A stretch of DNA of 64,000 nucleotides from Vicinamibacterales bacterium. GTDB lineage: Bacteria > Acidobacteriota > Vicinamibacteria > Vicinamibacterales > UBA2999. The notes under the pieces are model-generated. The model made no database searches and was not told the origin of the DNA. It was given only the letters and a program-made list of their open reading frames with translations. Of this stretch, positions 51,109 to 59,974 are shown piece after piece. The stretch spans positions 62,001 through 126,000 of the forward strand of contig JAWKHS010000004.1 in NCBI GenBank assembly GCA_041394705.1, in the 5' to 3' direction. Position numbers and translations under genes: made by a program. Positions within the stretch are counted from its first letter, which is position 1. Each line of letters begins with the position of its first letter.

Positions 51109-51864
51109 TCAGATGCCGGCGTACCAGGCGTAGCCGATGTCCGCGTTGGACCCGCCGAGGCCCTTCCCCAGGTGGTCCAGGCGGTCCACTACCTCCAGCC
51201 GGACCAGGTACTTCACGCTCTTGTAGCCCAGTTGCCGTGGGACGCGGATACGCAGCGGCCCCCCGAACGTCGCCGGCAGCGCCCGGCCGTTCATGCCCGT
51301 GGCCACGAGCGTCTGTGGGTGGAGCGCGTCGGCCATGTCGATCGCCTCCCACCACGGGTCCATGGGATGGCAGGCCACGTAGCGCGCGCCCGGCCGCATT
51401 CCCGCGGACGCGAGGAGATCGGCCATGGCGACGCCCGACCACTCCGCGATGTACGACCACCCTTCCTCGCAGGCCAGCTGGGTGATGTGACTGCGTTCCG
51501 GATACCGGCGAAGGTCGGTGAGGGACAACGACAGGGGCCGCTCCACGAGGCCGTCCACCTGGAGCCGCCAGTCCGCGAATCCCCCGGCCTGGAGCGCCTT
51601 GTAGGCGTCGTTGGGAGGATTCGGTGTGTTCGCGAACGGCGACGGCGAGATCATGTGGCGGGGGAACTCGCGCGCCGGGGCATCGCCGACCAGCAGGCGG
51701 TGGGCCGCGTAGGTCAGCGTCTCGCCCGCGCCGAAGAGGCCGCCGCTGTCCGGCGGGACGAGCCCGAGCCGGGCGGCCGCGCGTGCGCCAAGGCCCAGAC
51801 CGGACACACCGGCCGCCGCGGCGAGTCCGCGAGTCAGGAGCCTGCGTCTGGAGATCTCGCTCAT
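51109..51864 (-). CDS. Tat-exported molybdopterin oxidoreductase (MsrP/YedY-like)
   Basis: 251 residues from the ATG at 51864 with a twin-arginine-type leader (SEISRRRLLTRGLAAAAGVS). The sulfite oxidase fold is seen in WRLQVDGLVERPLSLSLTDL. The molybdenum-ligand Cys is in QLACEEGWSYIAEWSGVAM, and the cofactor region in LRIRVPRQLGYKSVKYLVRL. Related to MsrP, the periplasmic methionine sulfoxide reductase. The cytochrome b gene overlaps it by four bases, as MsrP-MsrQ pairs do, although that partner is a different b-type protein. Confidence 0.88.
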   Translation of the reverse strand: MSEISRRRLLTRGLAAAAGVSGLGLGARAAARLGLVPPDSGGLFGAGETLTYAAHRLLVGDAPAREFPRHMISPSPFANTPNPPNDAYKALQAGGFADWRLQVDGLVERPLSLSLTDLRRYPERSHITQLACEEGWSYIAEWSGVAMADLLASAGMRPGARYVACHPMDPWWEAIDMADALHPQTLVATGMNGRALPATFGGPLRIRVPRQLGYKSVKYLVRLEVVDRLDHLGKGLGGSNADIGYAWYAGI

Positions 51865-52610
51865 GACGTCTCTCCACGGGCGCCTGCGCGCCCCGTGATC
51901 ATCGCGCCCACCCGCCGCACGAAGCCCACGCGCCCGATCATGGCCAGGTGCACCAGCACGAAGAGGGTCAGGAGCCCGGTGGCCAGGAAGTGCAGCGTGC
52001 GCGCCGACTGCCTCCCGCCGAGCAGCGTGACGGTGGCCGGCCACGCGGCGGCGACCGCGTCGGACATGGCGAGGCCCGTCCACACCAGCAGTGGCACGAG
52101 GACGAACACCACGGCCAGGTACGTCAGCCGCTGGAGTCCGTTGTACTCCCACGCCTGAGCCTCTGCCGGCGTCGCACGCCGCAGGCTTTTTGCCACGGCC
52201 GATCCGATCGCGTGCGGCGCGAGATCGCGCGCCGCGGGTACGAGGTCGTCGCGCAGGTGACGGGAGACGCTGCCGGCGGCCACGTAGTAGAGGCCCGTGA
52301 ACACCAGCAGCCATGCGGCCTGGAAGTGCAGGTAGCGGCTCCACCCGTTCTGGTCCGGAAGCACGTAGTCGTACCCGGTGGGCACGGTGTCGCGGGAGCT
52401 CGGGATGGGCAGCGAGAAGAGCGGCGGGTCCATCACCGTGCCCGTCTCGCCCCAGTAGAAGCGCGGGTGCGACACGACGATTTCCAGGCCGCTCACGAGC
52501 AACGCCACAACAGCGCCGGCCGTGAGCCAGTGGGTGACGCGCACGCCGAGGGCATGGCGGGGCGTCCCGCGGACGGCCGTGGCGGGCGCGATCGCCGGAG
52601 AAGCGGCCAC
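51861..52610 (-). CDS. b-type cytochrome, membrane partner of the MsrP-like enzyme
   Basis: 249 residues from GTG at 52610 (VAASPAIAPATAVRG). It has four to five transmembrane helices with candidate heme His residues in VRVTHWLTAGAV, YLHFQAAWLLVFTG, TLHFLATGLL and FVLVHLAMIG, like Ni/Fe-hydrogenase b-type cytochromes. It would pass electrons from quinol to the overlapping molybdoenzyme. The GTG lies seven bases after TAGTAT. A longer start at 52745 would add an Arg/Ser-rich tail that looks non-native and runs close to tRNA-Pro. Confidence 0.85.
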   Translation of the reverse strand: MAASPAIAPATAVRGTPRHALGVRVTHWLTAGAVVALLVSGLEIVVSHPRFYWGETGTVMDPPLFSLPIPSSRDTVPTGYDYVLPDQNGWSRYLHFQAAWLLVFTGLYYVAAGSVSRHLRDDLVPAARDLAPHAIGSAVAKSLRRATPAEAQAWEYNGLQRLTYLAVVFVLVPLLVWTGLAMSDAVAAAWPATVTLLGGRQSARTLHFLATGLLTLFVLVHLAMIGRVGFVRRVGAMITGRAGARGETS

Positions 52611-52761
52611 GGCGCGGATACTAGCACCGCCGGAGCGGGAGGACGAGCGGCGTCTGCGCCGGGCGGTGCCGGCGTCCCGGTCACGGGCATTCGTTCGTGC
52701 CGCTGTCGCCCGGAAACGCCGAAGGCCCGATGACGTCGCCGTCACCGGGCCTTCCTATGTC

Positions 52762-52838
52762 TGGTCGGGGCGAGTGGATTCGAACCACCGACCCCTCGGT
52801 CCCGAACCGAGTGCTCTACCAGGCTGAGCCACGCCCCG
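52762..52838 (-). tRNA. tRNA-Pro (anticodon CGG)
   Basis: Cloverleaf on the minus strand: acceptor CGGGGCG/CGCCCCG, discriminator A, encoded CCA (52764-52762); anticodon stem CTCGG/CCGAG with loop TTCGGGA; T arm GGTGG/CCACT (last pair a mismatch) with loop TTCGAAT. Anticodon CGG reads CCG. No integrated element is seen beside it. Confidence 0.97.
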
Positions 52839-52947
52839 ACTGAGCGGCCATCATACCTCAGATTCCGGTGCCCGACCGCGCTCGCGACGGAGGCTGTCCT
52901 CGGCGGCGCCCAGAAGGCGTCGCGTCCCGTCCCGCCCCTGCGGGACG

Positions 52948-53700
52948 TCAATCGCCCGTTTCGAGCCGGTCGAGCCAGGCCGGCGCGCCCGTGTGGGCGG
53001 TCATGTCCGGCTGGAGGGGCGTGACCGACACATAGCCCTCCCGGCAGGCCACGTGGTCGCTCCGGTCGTGGGGGTGCCAGTCGTCCTGCCCTTCCTCGAT
53101 CCAGTAGTAGGTCTGGCCGCGAGGGTCGAGGCGCTGGGAGATGGTCGTCACGTGGTTGCGCTTGCCCTGCACCGTGAGGCGGATGCCCTTCGGCGTCCCG
53201 CGCGGGACGTTCACGTTCAGGAAGACCCGCTCGGGCAGGCCCTCGGCCAGCACCTGCCGGGCCACGTCCTGGGCCACGGCGGCCGACGGGCCGAAGTCGA
53301 ACGTCCAGTCGCGCGTGCGCATGAGCGAGACGGCGATGGCCGGTGCGCCCAGGAGTGCCGCCTCGAGCGCGCCCGAGACCGTGCCGGAGTAGGTGATGTC
53401 GTCCCCCAGGTTGTACCCGGTGTTGATGCCCGAGACCACCAGGTCGGGCAGCCGGCCTTCGAGCAGCACGGCGACGGCGATGTTCACGCAGTCGGTGGGG
53501 GTCCCGTCGACGCCGTAGGTCTTGGGCGCGACGGTCTCCAGGCGCAGGGGCCGGCGGAGCGTCAGGGCGTGTCCGATGGCACTGGATTCGGTGAGCGGAG
53601 CCACGACCAGGACGTCGCCCAGGGGCCGGATGGCTTCTGTGAGCGCCTTCAGCCCTGGCGCGTGGACGCCGTCGTCATTGGTGACGAGGATCGTGGGCAT
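52948..53700 (-). CDS. surE: 5'/3'-nucleotidase SurE
   Basis: 250 residues. The N-terminus ILVTNDDGVHAPGLKALTEA carries the metal-binding Asp pair. The further conserved blocks are SSAIGHALTLRRPLR, VDGTPTDCVNIAV, VVSGINTGYNLGDDITYSGT and VSVTPLQPDMTAH. ATG at 53700 is preferred; TAAGAT lies 11 bases before it, leaving a leader of only a few bases. Confidence 0.96.
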   Translation of the reverse strand: MPTILVTNDDGVHAPGLKALTEAIRPLGDVLVVAPLTESSAIGHALTLRRPLRLETVAPKTYGVDGTPTDCVNIAVAVLLEGRLPDLVVSGINTGYNLGDDITYSGTVSGALEAALLGAPAIAVSLMRTRDWTFDFGPSAAVAQDVARQVLAEGLPERVFLNVNVPRGTPKGIRLTVQGKRNHVTTISQRLDPRGQTYYWIEEGQDDWHPHDRSDHVACREGYVSVTPLQPDMTAHTGAPAWLDRLETGD

Positions 53701-53797
53701 GTGAACCCCGCATCTTAGCACCCGCCTTTCGGGGGCCTGCGCCCCGGTCCCGGGTCACTGGTCCCTGCAGAGCTTTCCCTGTATCCTTCCCCCGCGT

Positions 53798-54229
53798 ATG
53801 GCATGGTGGCTCTGGCTGGCCGGCGGGTTCGTGCTGCTCGCGCTCGAGCTCGCGACACCGGCCGGGTTCTTCATCCTGTTCTTCGGCGTGGGGGCGGTGC
53901 TGACCGGCGTGGCCGCGGCCGTGCACGCCGTGGAGACCCCCGCGGCGCAGTGGCTCACCTTCACGGTGCTTTCCGTCGTGTCGCTGCTGCTCTTCCGGGG
54001 CCAGCTGCTCCGCCGAGTCGAGCATTCAGGGGCACCCGGTCCCGTGGATTCCCTGGTCGGCGAGACGGCCTTCCCGACCGCCGCGATCGAACCCGGCGCC
54101 GTGGGACGGGCCACGCTTCGCGGGACGACCTGGGATGCCAGGAACGACGGCGACACGCCGCTCGGCCCGAACCAGCGGTGCCGCGTCACGCGCGTGTCAG
54201 GTCTGCAGCTCGGCGTGGTCGCCGAGTAG
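53798..54229 (+). CDS. NfeD-family membrane protein
   Basis: 143 residues: two to three transmembrane helices (LWLAGGFVLLALELATPAGF, ILFFGVGAVLTGVAAAV, WLTFTVLSVVSLLLF) and a C-terminal OB-like domain (LVGETAFPTAAIEPGAVGRA). This is the short NfeD form that pairs with SPFH/stomatin proteins. The stomatin gene follows after 23 bases, so this is the usual NfeD-stomatin unit. Confidence 0.9.
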   Translation: MAWWLWLAGGFVLLALELATPAGFFILFFGVGAVLTGVAAAVHAVETPAAQWLTFTVLSVVSLLLFRGQLLRRVEHSGAPGPVDSLVGETAFPTAAIEPGAVGRATLRGTTWDARNDGDTPLGPNQRCRVTRVSGLQLGVVAE

Positions 54230-54252
54230 CCATTCCCGAGAGGAGCCTCCCC

Positions 54253-55200
54253 ATGGAAGGTGGTGTCGTTGTCATCGTGCTGCTGGCGGTCATGGCGCTC
54301 ATCGTCATCGCCAAGACCGCCATCGTCGTGCCGCAGCAGAGTGCCTACGTGGTGGAGCGGCTCGGCCGCTACTCTGGCACGCTCGACGCCGGCTTCCACA
54401 TCCTGCTGCCCTTCATCGACGTCATCCGCTACAAGCACTCGCTGAAGGAGGCCGCGCTCGACATCCCGGCGCAGGTCTGCATCACGCGCGACAACGTGCA
54501 GGTGGGCGTGGACGGCGTGCTCTACCTGAAGGTGCTGAACCCCGAGCGCGCCAGCTACGGCATCAACGACTACGTGTTCGCCATCTCGCAGCTCGCGCAG
54601 ACGACGCTGCGCTCGGAGGTCGGCAAGATCGATCTCGACCGGACCTTCGAGGAGCGCACCAACATCAACACCGCCGTCGTCGCGGAGCTGGACAAGGCCA
54701 GCGAGCCCTGGGGCGTGAAGGTGCTGCGCTACGAGATCAAGAACATCACCCCGCCCGCCGACGTCCTGGCCGCCATGGAGAAGCAGATGCGCGCCGAGCG
54801 CGAGAAGCGCGCCGTCATCCTGACGTCGGAAGGCCAGCGCGACGCCGCCATCAACAACGCCGAGGGCGAGAAGCAGCAGACCATCAAGGCCTCGGAAGCG
54901 CGCAAGCAGCAGCAGATCAACGAGGCCGAGGGCCAGGCCTCGGCCATCCTCGCCGTGGCCACGGCCACCGCCGAAGGCATCCGCCGCGTAGCGGAGGCCA
55001 CGCAGGCCCCCGGCGGCTACGAGGCGATCCAGCTGCGCGTGGCCGAGCAGTACATCGGGGAGTTCGGCAAGGTCATCTCGAACGCCGACACCATCATCCT
55101 GCCGTCGAACGTCTCGGACGTCGCGTCGATGATCACGACCGCGATGTCCGTCATCAGCCAGCAGACGCCGACGCCGCCCCCGCCGCCGATGCGGCGCTGA
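54253..55200 (+). CDS. SPFH/stomatin-like membrane protein (QmcA type)
   Basis: 315 residues. One N-terminal transmembrane helix (VVIVLLAVMALIVIAKTAIV) is followed by the PHB/SPFH domain (VPQQSAYVVERLGRYSGTLD, KEAALDIPAQVCITRDNVQV) and the coiled coil with the NNAEGEKQQTIKASEARKQQ block typical of stomatins. It ends in PTPPPPPMRR. ATG at 54253 has AGGAG upstream, unlike many leaderless neighbours. It forms membrane microdomains with its NfeD partner. Confidence 0.94.
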   Translation: MEGGVVVIVLLAVMALIVIAKTAIVVPQQSAYVVERLGRYSGTLDAGFHILLPFIDVIRYKHSLKEAALDIPAQVCITRDNVQVGVDGVLYLKVLNPERASYGINDYVFAISQLAQTTLRSEVGKIDLDRTFEERTNINTAVVAELDKASEPWGVKVLRYEIKNITPPADVLAAMEKQMRAEREKRAVILTSEGQRDAAINNAEGEKQQTIKASEARKQQQINEAEGQASAILAVATATAEGIRRVAEATQAPGGYEAIQLRVAEQYIGEFGKVISNADTIILPSNVSDVASMITTAMSVISQQTPTPPPPPMRR

Positions 55201-55303
55201 CCGCGCCGGTCCTCGTCCGCGTCATGCCGGCAGGCCGACTGCGAGGCGGCGTGTCAGCGAGACCGATCTGGCCGCTGGCCCCGGAGCCGCTCGCCGCTAC
55301 GCC

Positions 55304-55699
55304 TTACGGCACGTACGCGATGCAGTCGATCTCCACCCGCAGCCCCTTGCCCGGCAGCTTGGCGGCCTGGATCGTCGTGCGCGCGGGCCGGTGTTCCCCG
55401 AACACGCGCTGGTAGACGCCGTTCATCTCCTGGAAGTCGTCCATGTCCACCAGGAAGACGCCGCAGCGGAGCACGTAGGGCAGGTCCGACCCGGCGGCCT
55501 TGAGGATCGCCTGCAGGTTGCGCAGGCACTGCTCGGTCTGGATCGCGGCCGTGTGGCCGGCCAGCTCGCCGGTGGCCGGATTGGTGGCGCCCTGGCCCGA
55601 GACGAACACGAGCCGCTCGAAGCCCATGCCGGGTGAATACGGGCCGACGGGCCGGGGCAGGTTGTCGGCGTGGATGGGACGATGGCTCGACTCGGGCAT
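55304..55699 (-). CDS. ridA: RidA family enamine/imine deaminase
   Basis: 131 residues. RidA blocks: RPVGPYSPGM, VFVSGQGATNPATGELAG, QTEQCLRNLQAILKAAGSDL, VFLVDMDDFQEMNGVY and AKLPGKGLRVEIDCIAYVP with the substrate-binding Arg. GAGGAG lies upstream of the ATG. The subgroup has an F-G-E-H-R-P-A-R-T-T motif as in true RidA. Confidence 0.92.
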   Translation of the reverse strand: MPESSHRPIHADNLPRPVGPYSPGMGFERLVFVSGQGATNPATGELAGHTAAIQTEQCLRNLQAILKAAGSDLPYVLRCGVFLVDMDDFQEMNGVYQRVFGEHRPARTTIQAAKLPGKGLRVEIDCIAYVP

Positions 55700-55761
55700 G
55701 ACGCTCCTCGACGGTGGCGGCCGCGCGAGAGCCGCGGCCGGGCTGCTATTCTAACGGCCCG

Positions 55762-56544
55762 GTGCCCCGCTTCAAGCTGACGATCGAATACGCCGGCACG
55801 CGCTACAGCGGCTGGCAGGCGCAGAAGAACGCGCGCACGGTGCAGGGCGAACTGAACCGGGCGATCGTCGAGGCCGTGGGCGACGCGTTCGTCGAGTCGC
55901 AGGGATCGGGGCGCACCGACGCCGGCGTGCACGCGCTGGCCCAGGTGGCGCACGTCGACCTCACGCGCGCGCCCGCGCCGGAGACGCTCCGCCGCCGGGT
56001 CAACGACGCCCTCCCCGCCGACATCAACGTCCTCGACATCCGGCCGGTGCCGCGCGCGTTCCACGCCCGCCACGGCGCCGTGCGGCGCAGCTATCTCTAC
56101 CAGATCAGCCGCCGGCGGACCGCGTTCGCCAAACCGTACGTGTGGTGGGTGCGCGATCCGCTGGATCTCGAGGCGATGCGCGCCGGTGCGGCGGCCTTCG
56201 GCGGGCTCGCCGACTACCGCGCGTTCTCGCACGACGACCCCGCCGAAAAGTCCACCAAGGTGCTCGTCGAGGAGGTGACGCTGGTCGAGCACGGCGCGCT
56301 CGTGCTCGTCCGCGTGGTCGGATCGCACTTCCTCTGGAAGATGGTGCGCCGGATGGTCGGCGTCCTGGCCGCCGTCGGCACCGGCGAGCTCGAGGCCGGC
56401 GACGTCGCGGCGCTGCTCGAGGGCGAGTCCACCGTGCCCGCCCAGCTCACGGCGCCGGCGGCGGGGTTGTTCCTGGAGCACGTCGTCTACGACGACGATC
56501 CGTGGCCCCGGCCGATCACCCCGGCGTTTCCGCTCGGGGCGTGA
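55762..56544 (+). CDS. truA: tRNA pseudouridine(38-40) synthase
   Basis: 260 residues from GTG at 55762 (VPRFKLTIEYAGTRYSGWQ). The catalytic Asp53 is in GSGRTDAGVHALAQVAHVD, with YLYQISRRR, VVGSHFLWKMVRRMVGVL and PAAGLFLEHVVYDDD further along. TATTCT lies nine bases before the GTG and no Shine-Dalgarno is seen. Modifies the anticodon arm of many tRNAs. Confidence 0.96.
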   Translation: MPRFKLTIEYAGTRYSGWQAQKNARTVQGELNRAIVEAVGDAFVESQGSGRTDAGVHALAQVAHVDLTRAPAPETLRRRVNDALPADINVLDIRPVPRAFHARHGAVRRSYLYQISRRRTAFAKPYVWWVRDPLDLEAMRAGAAAFGGLADYRAFSHDDPAEKSTKVLVEEVTLVEHGALVLVRVVGSHFLWKMVRRMVGVLAAVGTGELEAGDVAALLEGESTVPAQLTAPAAGLFLEHVVYDDDPWPRPITPAFPLGA

Positions 56545-56564
56545 CGCCCGGCGCCCGGTGGGCG

Positions 56565-57533
56565 TCAGTCGTGCGCGGCGCGCAGCGGCGCCAGATCGCC
56601 GGCGGCGAGGGCGCCGTGCCGATCGCCGCCGCGCCAGCTCCACGGCCAGGCGCCGGCGAATCCCCTCGTGCGTGCGGCGCGCGCCAGTCCGGCGACCGTG
56701 AGCGGGGGCCGGCCTCGCCTGTCGTCGGCGGCGTCGCCCAGGGCCGAACACTCCCCCACCACGATCGGACGCGTCAGGCCCAACCCGCCGGCCGGCAGAT
56801 CCAGCAGGTCGAAGTCGTGGTCGGGGTCGTAATAGCAATGGGCCTGCAGGAGGTCGAGACCGAGCGAGGCCTGGTCCCACCACCGGGCGAAGCGAAGCCG
56901 CGCGCCGCCGAGCGTGACCAGGGCGTCGCCGTGCGCGTGGAACTCGGCGGCCGCGGCCCGGAGGTACGCGGCGAGGACGTCGAACGGCAACGGCCGGCCG
57001 ACGCGTTCCGCCGGGTGCATCTCGGCGACGAGCCAGTCGGGCTCGTTCAGGAGATCCCACGCGTACACCGCGCGCCCGAGGTCGGCCCTCGGTCCGCGCG
57101 CGCCGTAGCGGCGCGCCAGCGGCGCGACCACCGCGTCGAGGAGCCGCGCCTGACCGTCGGGGTCTGCGAGCCAGTCCAGATGGCCGCCCAGGCGCGCTCC
57201 CCCCTCGTCCGACGCGTCGAAGCCCAGGGTGTGATCGAAGAGCACGGGCACGAGGCGGACGCCCGCGGCGAGCGCCAGGCCGAAGAGCGCGTCGAGATCG
57301 GCCACGGCGTCCGCGTGCGGGCCCGTCGGCCAGCCGTCGACGTCCAGCGCGAGCCCGCCGCGCGCGTCGGTGAAGACGAACCAGCGCACGACCTCGAGGC
57401 CCGCCGCCGCAATCGCCGCCAGGTCCGAAGCGATCGGGACGGCGTGGGCCCGGATGCCGGCGGCCGGCCCCCAGACCGTGGGGCCGAAGTCGCCGCCGTA
57501 GCGGCGCCACGGGTAGTTGACGCCCGTCGTCAT
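56565..57533 (-). CDS. glycoside hydrolase of clan A (cellulase-like)
   Basis: 322 residues from the ATG at 57533. A (beta/alpha)8-type sequence with VYAWDLLNEPDWLVAEMHP (acid/base Glu in N-E-P), LDLLQAHCYYDPDHDFD and RPIVVGECSALGD (candidate nucleophile Glu), ending GFAGAWPWSWRGGDRHGAL. No signal peptide is visible, so it may act in the cytoplasm. It is closest to GH5/GH-like mannanase or cellulase domains of uncertain specificity. A longer reading from 57875 is not supported. Confidence 0.82.
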   Translation of the reverse strand: MTTGVNYPWRRYGGDFGPTVWGPAAGIRAHAVPIASDLAAIAAAGLEVVRWFVFTDARGGLALDVDGWPTGPHADAVADLDALFGLALAAGVRLVPVLFDHTLGFDASDEGGARLGGHLDWLADPDGQARLLDAVVAPLARRYGARGPRADLGRAVYAWDLLNEPDWLVAEMHPAERVGRPLPFDVLAAYLRAAAAEFHAHGDALVTLGGARLRFARWWDQASLGLDLLQAHCYYDPDHDFDLLDLPAGGLGLTRPIVVGECSALGDAADDRRGRPPLTVAGLARAARTRGFAGAWPWSWRGGDRHGALAAGDLAPLRAAHD

Positions 57534-57563
57534 CGGCGACACGCGCCCGGATAGACTGGGACC

Positions 57564-57839
57564 ATGTGCCGGAACATCCGCACGCTCTTCAATTTCGATC
57601 CGCCCGCCACCGAGGCGGAGATCCGCGCCGCCTCCGTGCAGTTCGTCCGGAAGCTGAGCGGCTTCACCGCTCCGTCGCGCGCGAACCAGGCGGCCTTCGA
57701 CGCCGCCGTCGAGGACGTGGCCGCTGCCGCCGGCCGTCTGCTCGACGCCCTCGTCACCACGGCCGAGCCGCGCAATCGCGAGATCGAGGCCGAGAAGGCC
57801 CGCCAGCGATCGGCCGCCCGTTTCGGCGCGGCTGGCTGA
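57564..57839 (+). CDS. DUF2277 family protein
   Basis: 91 residues. MCRNIRTLFNFDPPATEAEI, then RAASVQFVRKLSGFTAPSRA and a small helical C-terminus, is the DUF2277 pattern (CRNIxxLxNFxPPxTxxEI). Function unknown. TAGACT lies six bases before the ATG, without a Shine-Dalgarno. Divergent to the glycosidase. Confidence 0.9.
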   Translation: MCRNIRTLFNFDPPATEAEIRAASVQFVRKLSGFTAPSRANQAAFDAAVEDVAAAAGRLLDALVTTAEPRNREIEAEKARQRSAARFGAAG

Positions 57840-57840
57840 G

Positions 57841-58593
57841 TCACCGGGGGCCGCCTCGAGGCGACCGGCTGGCACGTGCCGCGAGTCGCGCGCGCACGGC
57901 CGGCGATGTCAGCTCCCGGCGCGCGTCCCCCGCGATCCAGCGGGCCCCCGGCGTGTCGAGGGCGTCGATCACGTCGAGACATTCGAGTACGGCGTGCCGG
58001 AGCGCCTCGTTGCGCTTCCCGATCTGACGGAGCGCCCAGTTGACGCTCTTCTTCACAGAGGGCCGGTCGTCTTCAGCTGCCCGCCGCACGTCCGGGAACG
58101 TCGCGAGGAAGCGCGCATCCGGCGCTCGCGTGTCGTGCACGGCCAGGCCCGCGAGGAGGGCGAAGGCGGCCCGGCGCTGGAACTCACCGCGGCGCCGGCT
58201 CCAGGCCCGCACCCGACCCCAGGCGCCCGCGGCGCGGCGGAAGGCGTGCAGACAGGTGCTGTCGGTCACGGCCCAATGGTCGAAGTCCCGTGCCCAGGCG
58301 TCCATGAGCCGCGGCGTCAGGCGTGCGGGATCCACGACGAAGCCCGCGAGCACGCGCGCTTCGAGCCACCCGGTGCGCCAGAGCGCCTCGGCGAGCGCGT
58401 GGTCCCGGCCCAGCCGGCGGACGAGCGGCGCCATCGTGGCCATCGACACGCCGAAGGCCTTGGGCGTGACGATCCCGTAGCGGGCCATGCCCTCCACGTT
58501 CCGGCGGCGGCCACGGCGGGACAGCCACGCCAGGACCGCCTCGACGGAGCGGACCTCAGAACTGGAAGTAGATGAAGTCGGCCGTGCCGCCAT
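57841..58593 (-). CDS. DNA alkylation repair-like protein (AlkD/HEAT-repeat)
   Basis: 250 residues. VLAWLSRRGRRRNVEGMARY, then GIVTPKAFGVSMATMAPLVR, WRTGWLEARVLAGFVVDPA, DFDHWAVTDSTCLHAF and KKSVNWALRQIGKRN are the AlkD family blocks with the Trp/Asp pocket residues. The ATG at 58593 overlaps the MBOAT gene by 38 bases. No later ATG or GTG precedes the conserved start, so this start is kept. Likely a non-flipping glycosylase. Confidence 0.88.
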   Translation of the reverse strand: MAARPTSSTSSSEVRSVEAVLAWLSRRGRRRNVEGMARYGIVTPKAFGVSMATMAPLVRRLGRDHALAEALWRTGWLEARVLAGFVVDPARLTPRLMDAWARDFDHWAVTDSTCLHAFRRAAGAWGRVRAWSRRRGEFQRRAAFALLAGLAVHDTRAPDARFLATFPDVRRAAEDDRPSVKKSVNWALRQIGKRNEALRHAVLECLDVIDALDTPGARWIAGDARRELTSPAVRARLAARASRSPRGGPR

Positions 58594-59974
58594 GCAGCGT
58601 GATGATGCCGTACAGCATGAGCGCGGCGACGACGGCCCGCACGGTGGGGCCGAGGTGGCCCATCCGCCCGCGCTCCAGGAGCCACGTGTGGGCGTGCATG
58701 GCGACCACGGGCGCCAGGAACACGAAGGCCTGGAGCATCCACCGGTCGGGCAGGCGCCACTCGCCGCCGGCGATGTTCGCCAGGAATTGCCCGGCGCCGG
58801 CGAGCGTCTCGCTCCTGAAGAAGACCCACGCGACCAGCACCGCCGCCTGGACGACGACGAACCACCCGGCGCGGACGATCACCGGCCGGGGGACGTGGGC
58901 GCGCTGCAGCCCGAGAGCGCGTTCGACGGCGAGACACACGCCGTGGATGGCGCCCCAGACGATGAACGTGTAGGCGGCGCCGTGCCACAGGCCGCCGAGC
59001 ACCATGACGACCATGAGGTTCACGGCCGTCCGCGCGCGTGTGCCCCGGTTGCCGCCCAGCGGGATGTACAGGTAGTCCCGCAGCCAGCGCGAGAGCGTGA
59101 TGTGCCAGCGCTCCCAGAAGTTCTTGAACGTCCCGGCGATGTAGGGCGCGTCGAAGTTGATGGGCAGCCGGTAGCCGAGCAGGTACGCGAGGCCGCGGGC
59201 GATCGTCGAGTACCCGCAGAAGTCCGCGAAGATCTGCGCCGAGAACATCAGCGCCAGCCACAGCGGGAACGTGGCGTCCATGCCCGGCCGGCTGCCGCGC
59301 TCCCAGAACTCGTCCACGTAGGCCGCGAGGTTGTCGGCGCACACCATCTTGAGGAAGAAGCCCAGGATGAGCAGCCACAGGCCGTGGTACAGCACCGGCA
59401 GGCGCAGCCGGCGCGGCCGCGGCATCTGCGGGAGGAACTCGGTGGCGCGCACGATGGGTCCGGCCACGAGTTGCGGGAAGAAGCTGATGTAGAGCAGGAA
59501 GCGGCTGAAGCTGTGGATGGGCGCGAGCCGGCCGCGGTAGACGTCGATCGTGTAGGACAGGGTCTGGAACGTGTAGAAGCTGATGCCCATCGGGAGCACG
59601 AAGTCGAGCGCGGGCAGCCGCGGACTGAAGCCGGCGAGCCCGGCCAGGCTCTCTCCGGCGCTCAGCGCGAAGTTGCCGTACTTGAAGAAGCCGAGCAGGC
59701 CCAGGTTCGACGCCACCGACGCCGTCAGGCAGGCGCGACGCAGGCCCGCGCGCTCGGGCGGCAGGCGGCCCAGCATCCCGCCGACGAGGTAGTCGAGCGT
59801 GGACGAGGCGAGCAGCACGATGAGGTACGGTGGGACGTGCCACCCGTAGAAGACGAGGCTGGACGCGAGCAGGACCGCCGAGTACGCCGGTTCGATCTTT
59901 CGCCGCCCGATCGTCAGACGGGCGGCGAACGTGGCCAGGAACAGGGCCACGAAGGCCCACGAGACGAAGTTCAT
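58556..59974 (-). CDS. MBOAT family O-acyltransferase (AlgI-like)
   Basis: 472 residues with about ten transmembrane helices. Family blocks: LPMGISFYTFQTLSYTIDVY, FFPQLVAGPIVRATEFLPQ, NFWERWHITLSRWLRDYLYI, PLGGNRG, and the catalytic His in GGLWHGAAYTFIVWGAIHG. AlgI-type proteins transfer acyl groups across the membrane onto exopolysaccharides. It overlaps the downstream-acting SGNH-like gene by four bases (ATGA), the expected transferase pair. Confidence 0.93.
   Translation of the reverse strand: MNFVSWAFVALFLATFAARLTIGRRKIEPAYSAVLLASSLVFYGWHVPPYLIVLLASSTLDYLVGGMLGRLPPERAGLRRACLTASVASNLGLLGFFKYGNFALSAGESLAGLAGFSPRLPALDFVLPMGISFYTFQTLSYTIDVYRGRLAPIHSFSRFLLYISFFPQLVAGPIVRATEFLPQMPRPRRLRLPVLYHGLWLLILGFFLKMVCADNLAAYVDEFWERGSRPGMDATFPLWLALMFSAQIFADFCGYSTIARGLAYLLGYRLPINFDAPYIAGTFKNFWERWHITLSRWLRDYLYIPLGGNRGTRARTAVNLMVVMVLGGLWHGAAYTFIVWGAIHGVCLAVERALGLQRAHVPRPVIVRAGWFVVVQAAVLVAWVFFRSETLAGAGQFLANIAGGEWRLPDRWMLQAFVFLAPVVAMHAHTWLLERGRMGHLGPTVRAVVAALMLYGIITLHGGTADFIYFQF

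Noticed and set aside
52742..52951. 69-codon minus-strand frame over tRNA-Pro
   Set aside because: It translates the tRNA itself and its leader; no evidence for a protein.
56565..57875. Glycosidase starting at 57875
   Set aside because: This would swallow the DUF2277 gene on the other strand; the family-like start is the ATG at 57533.
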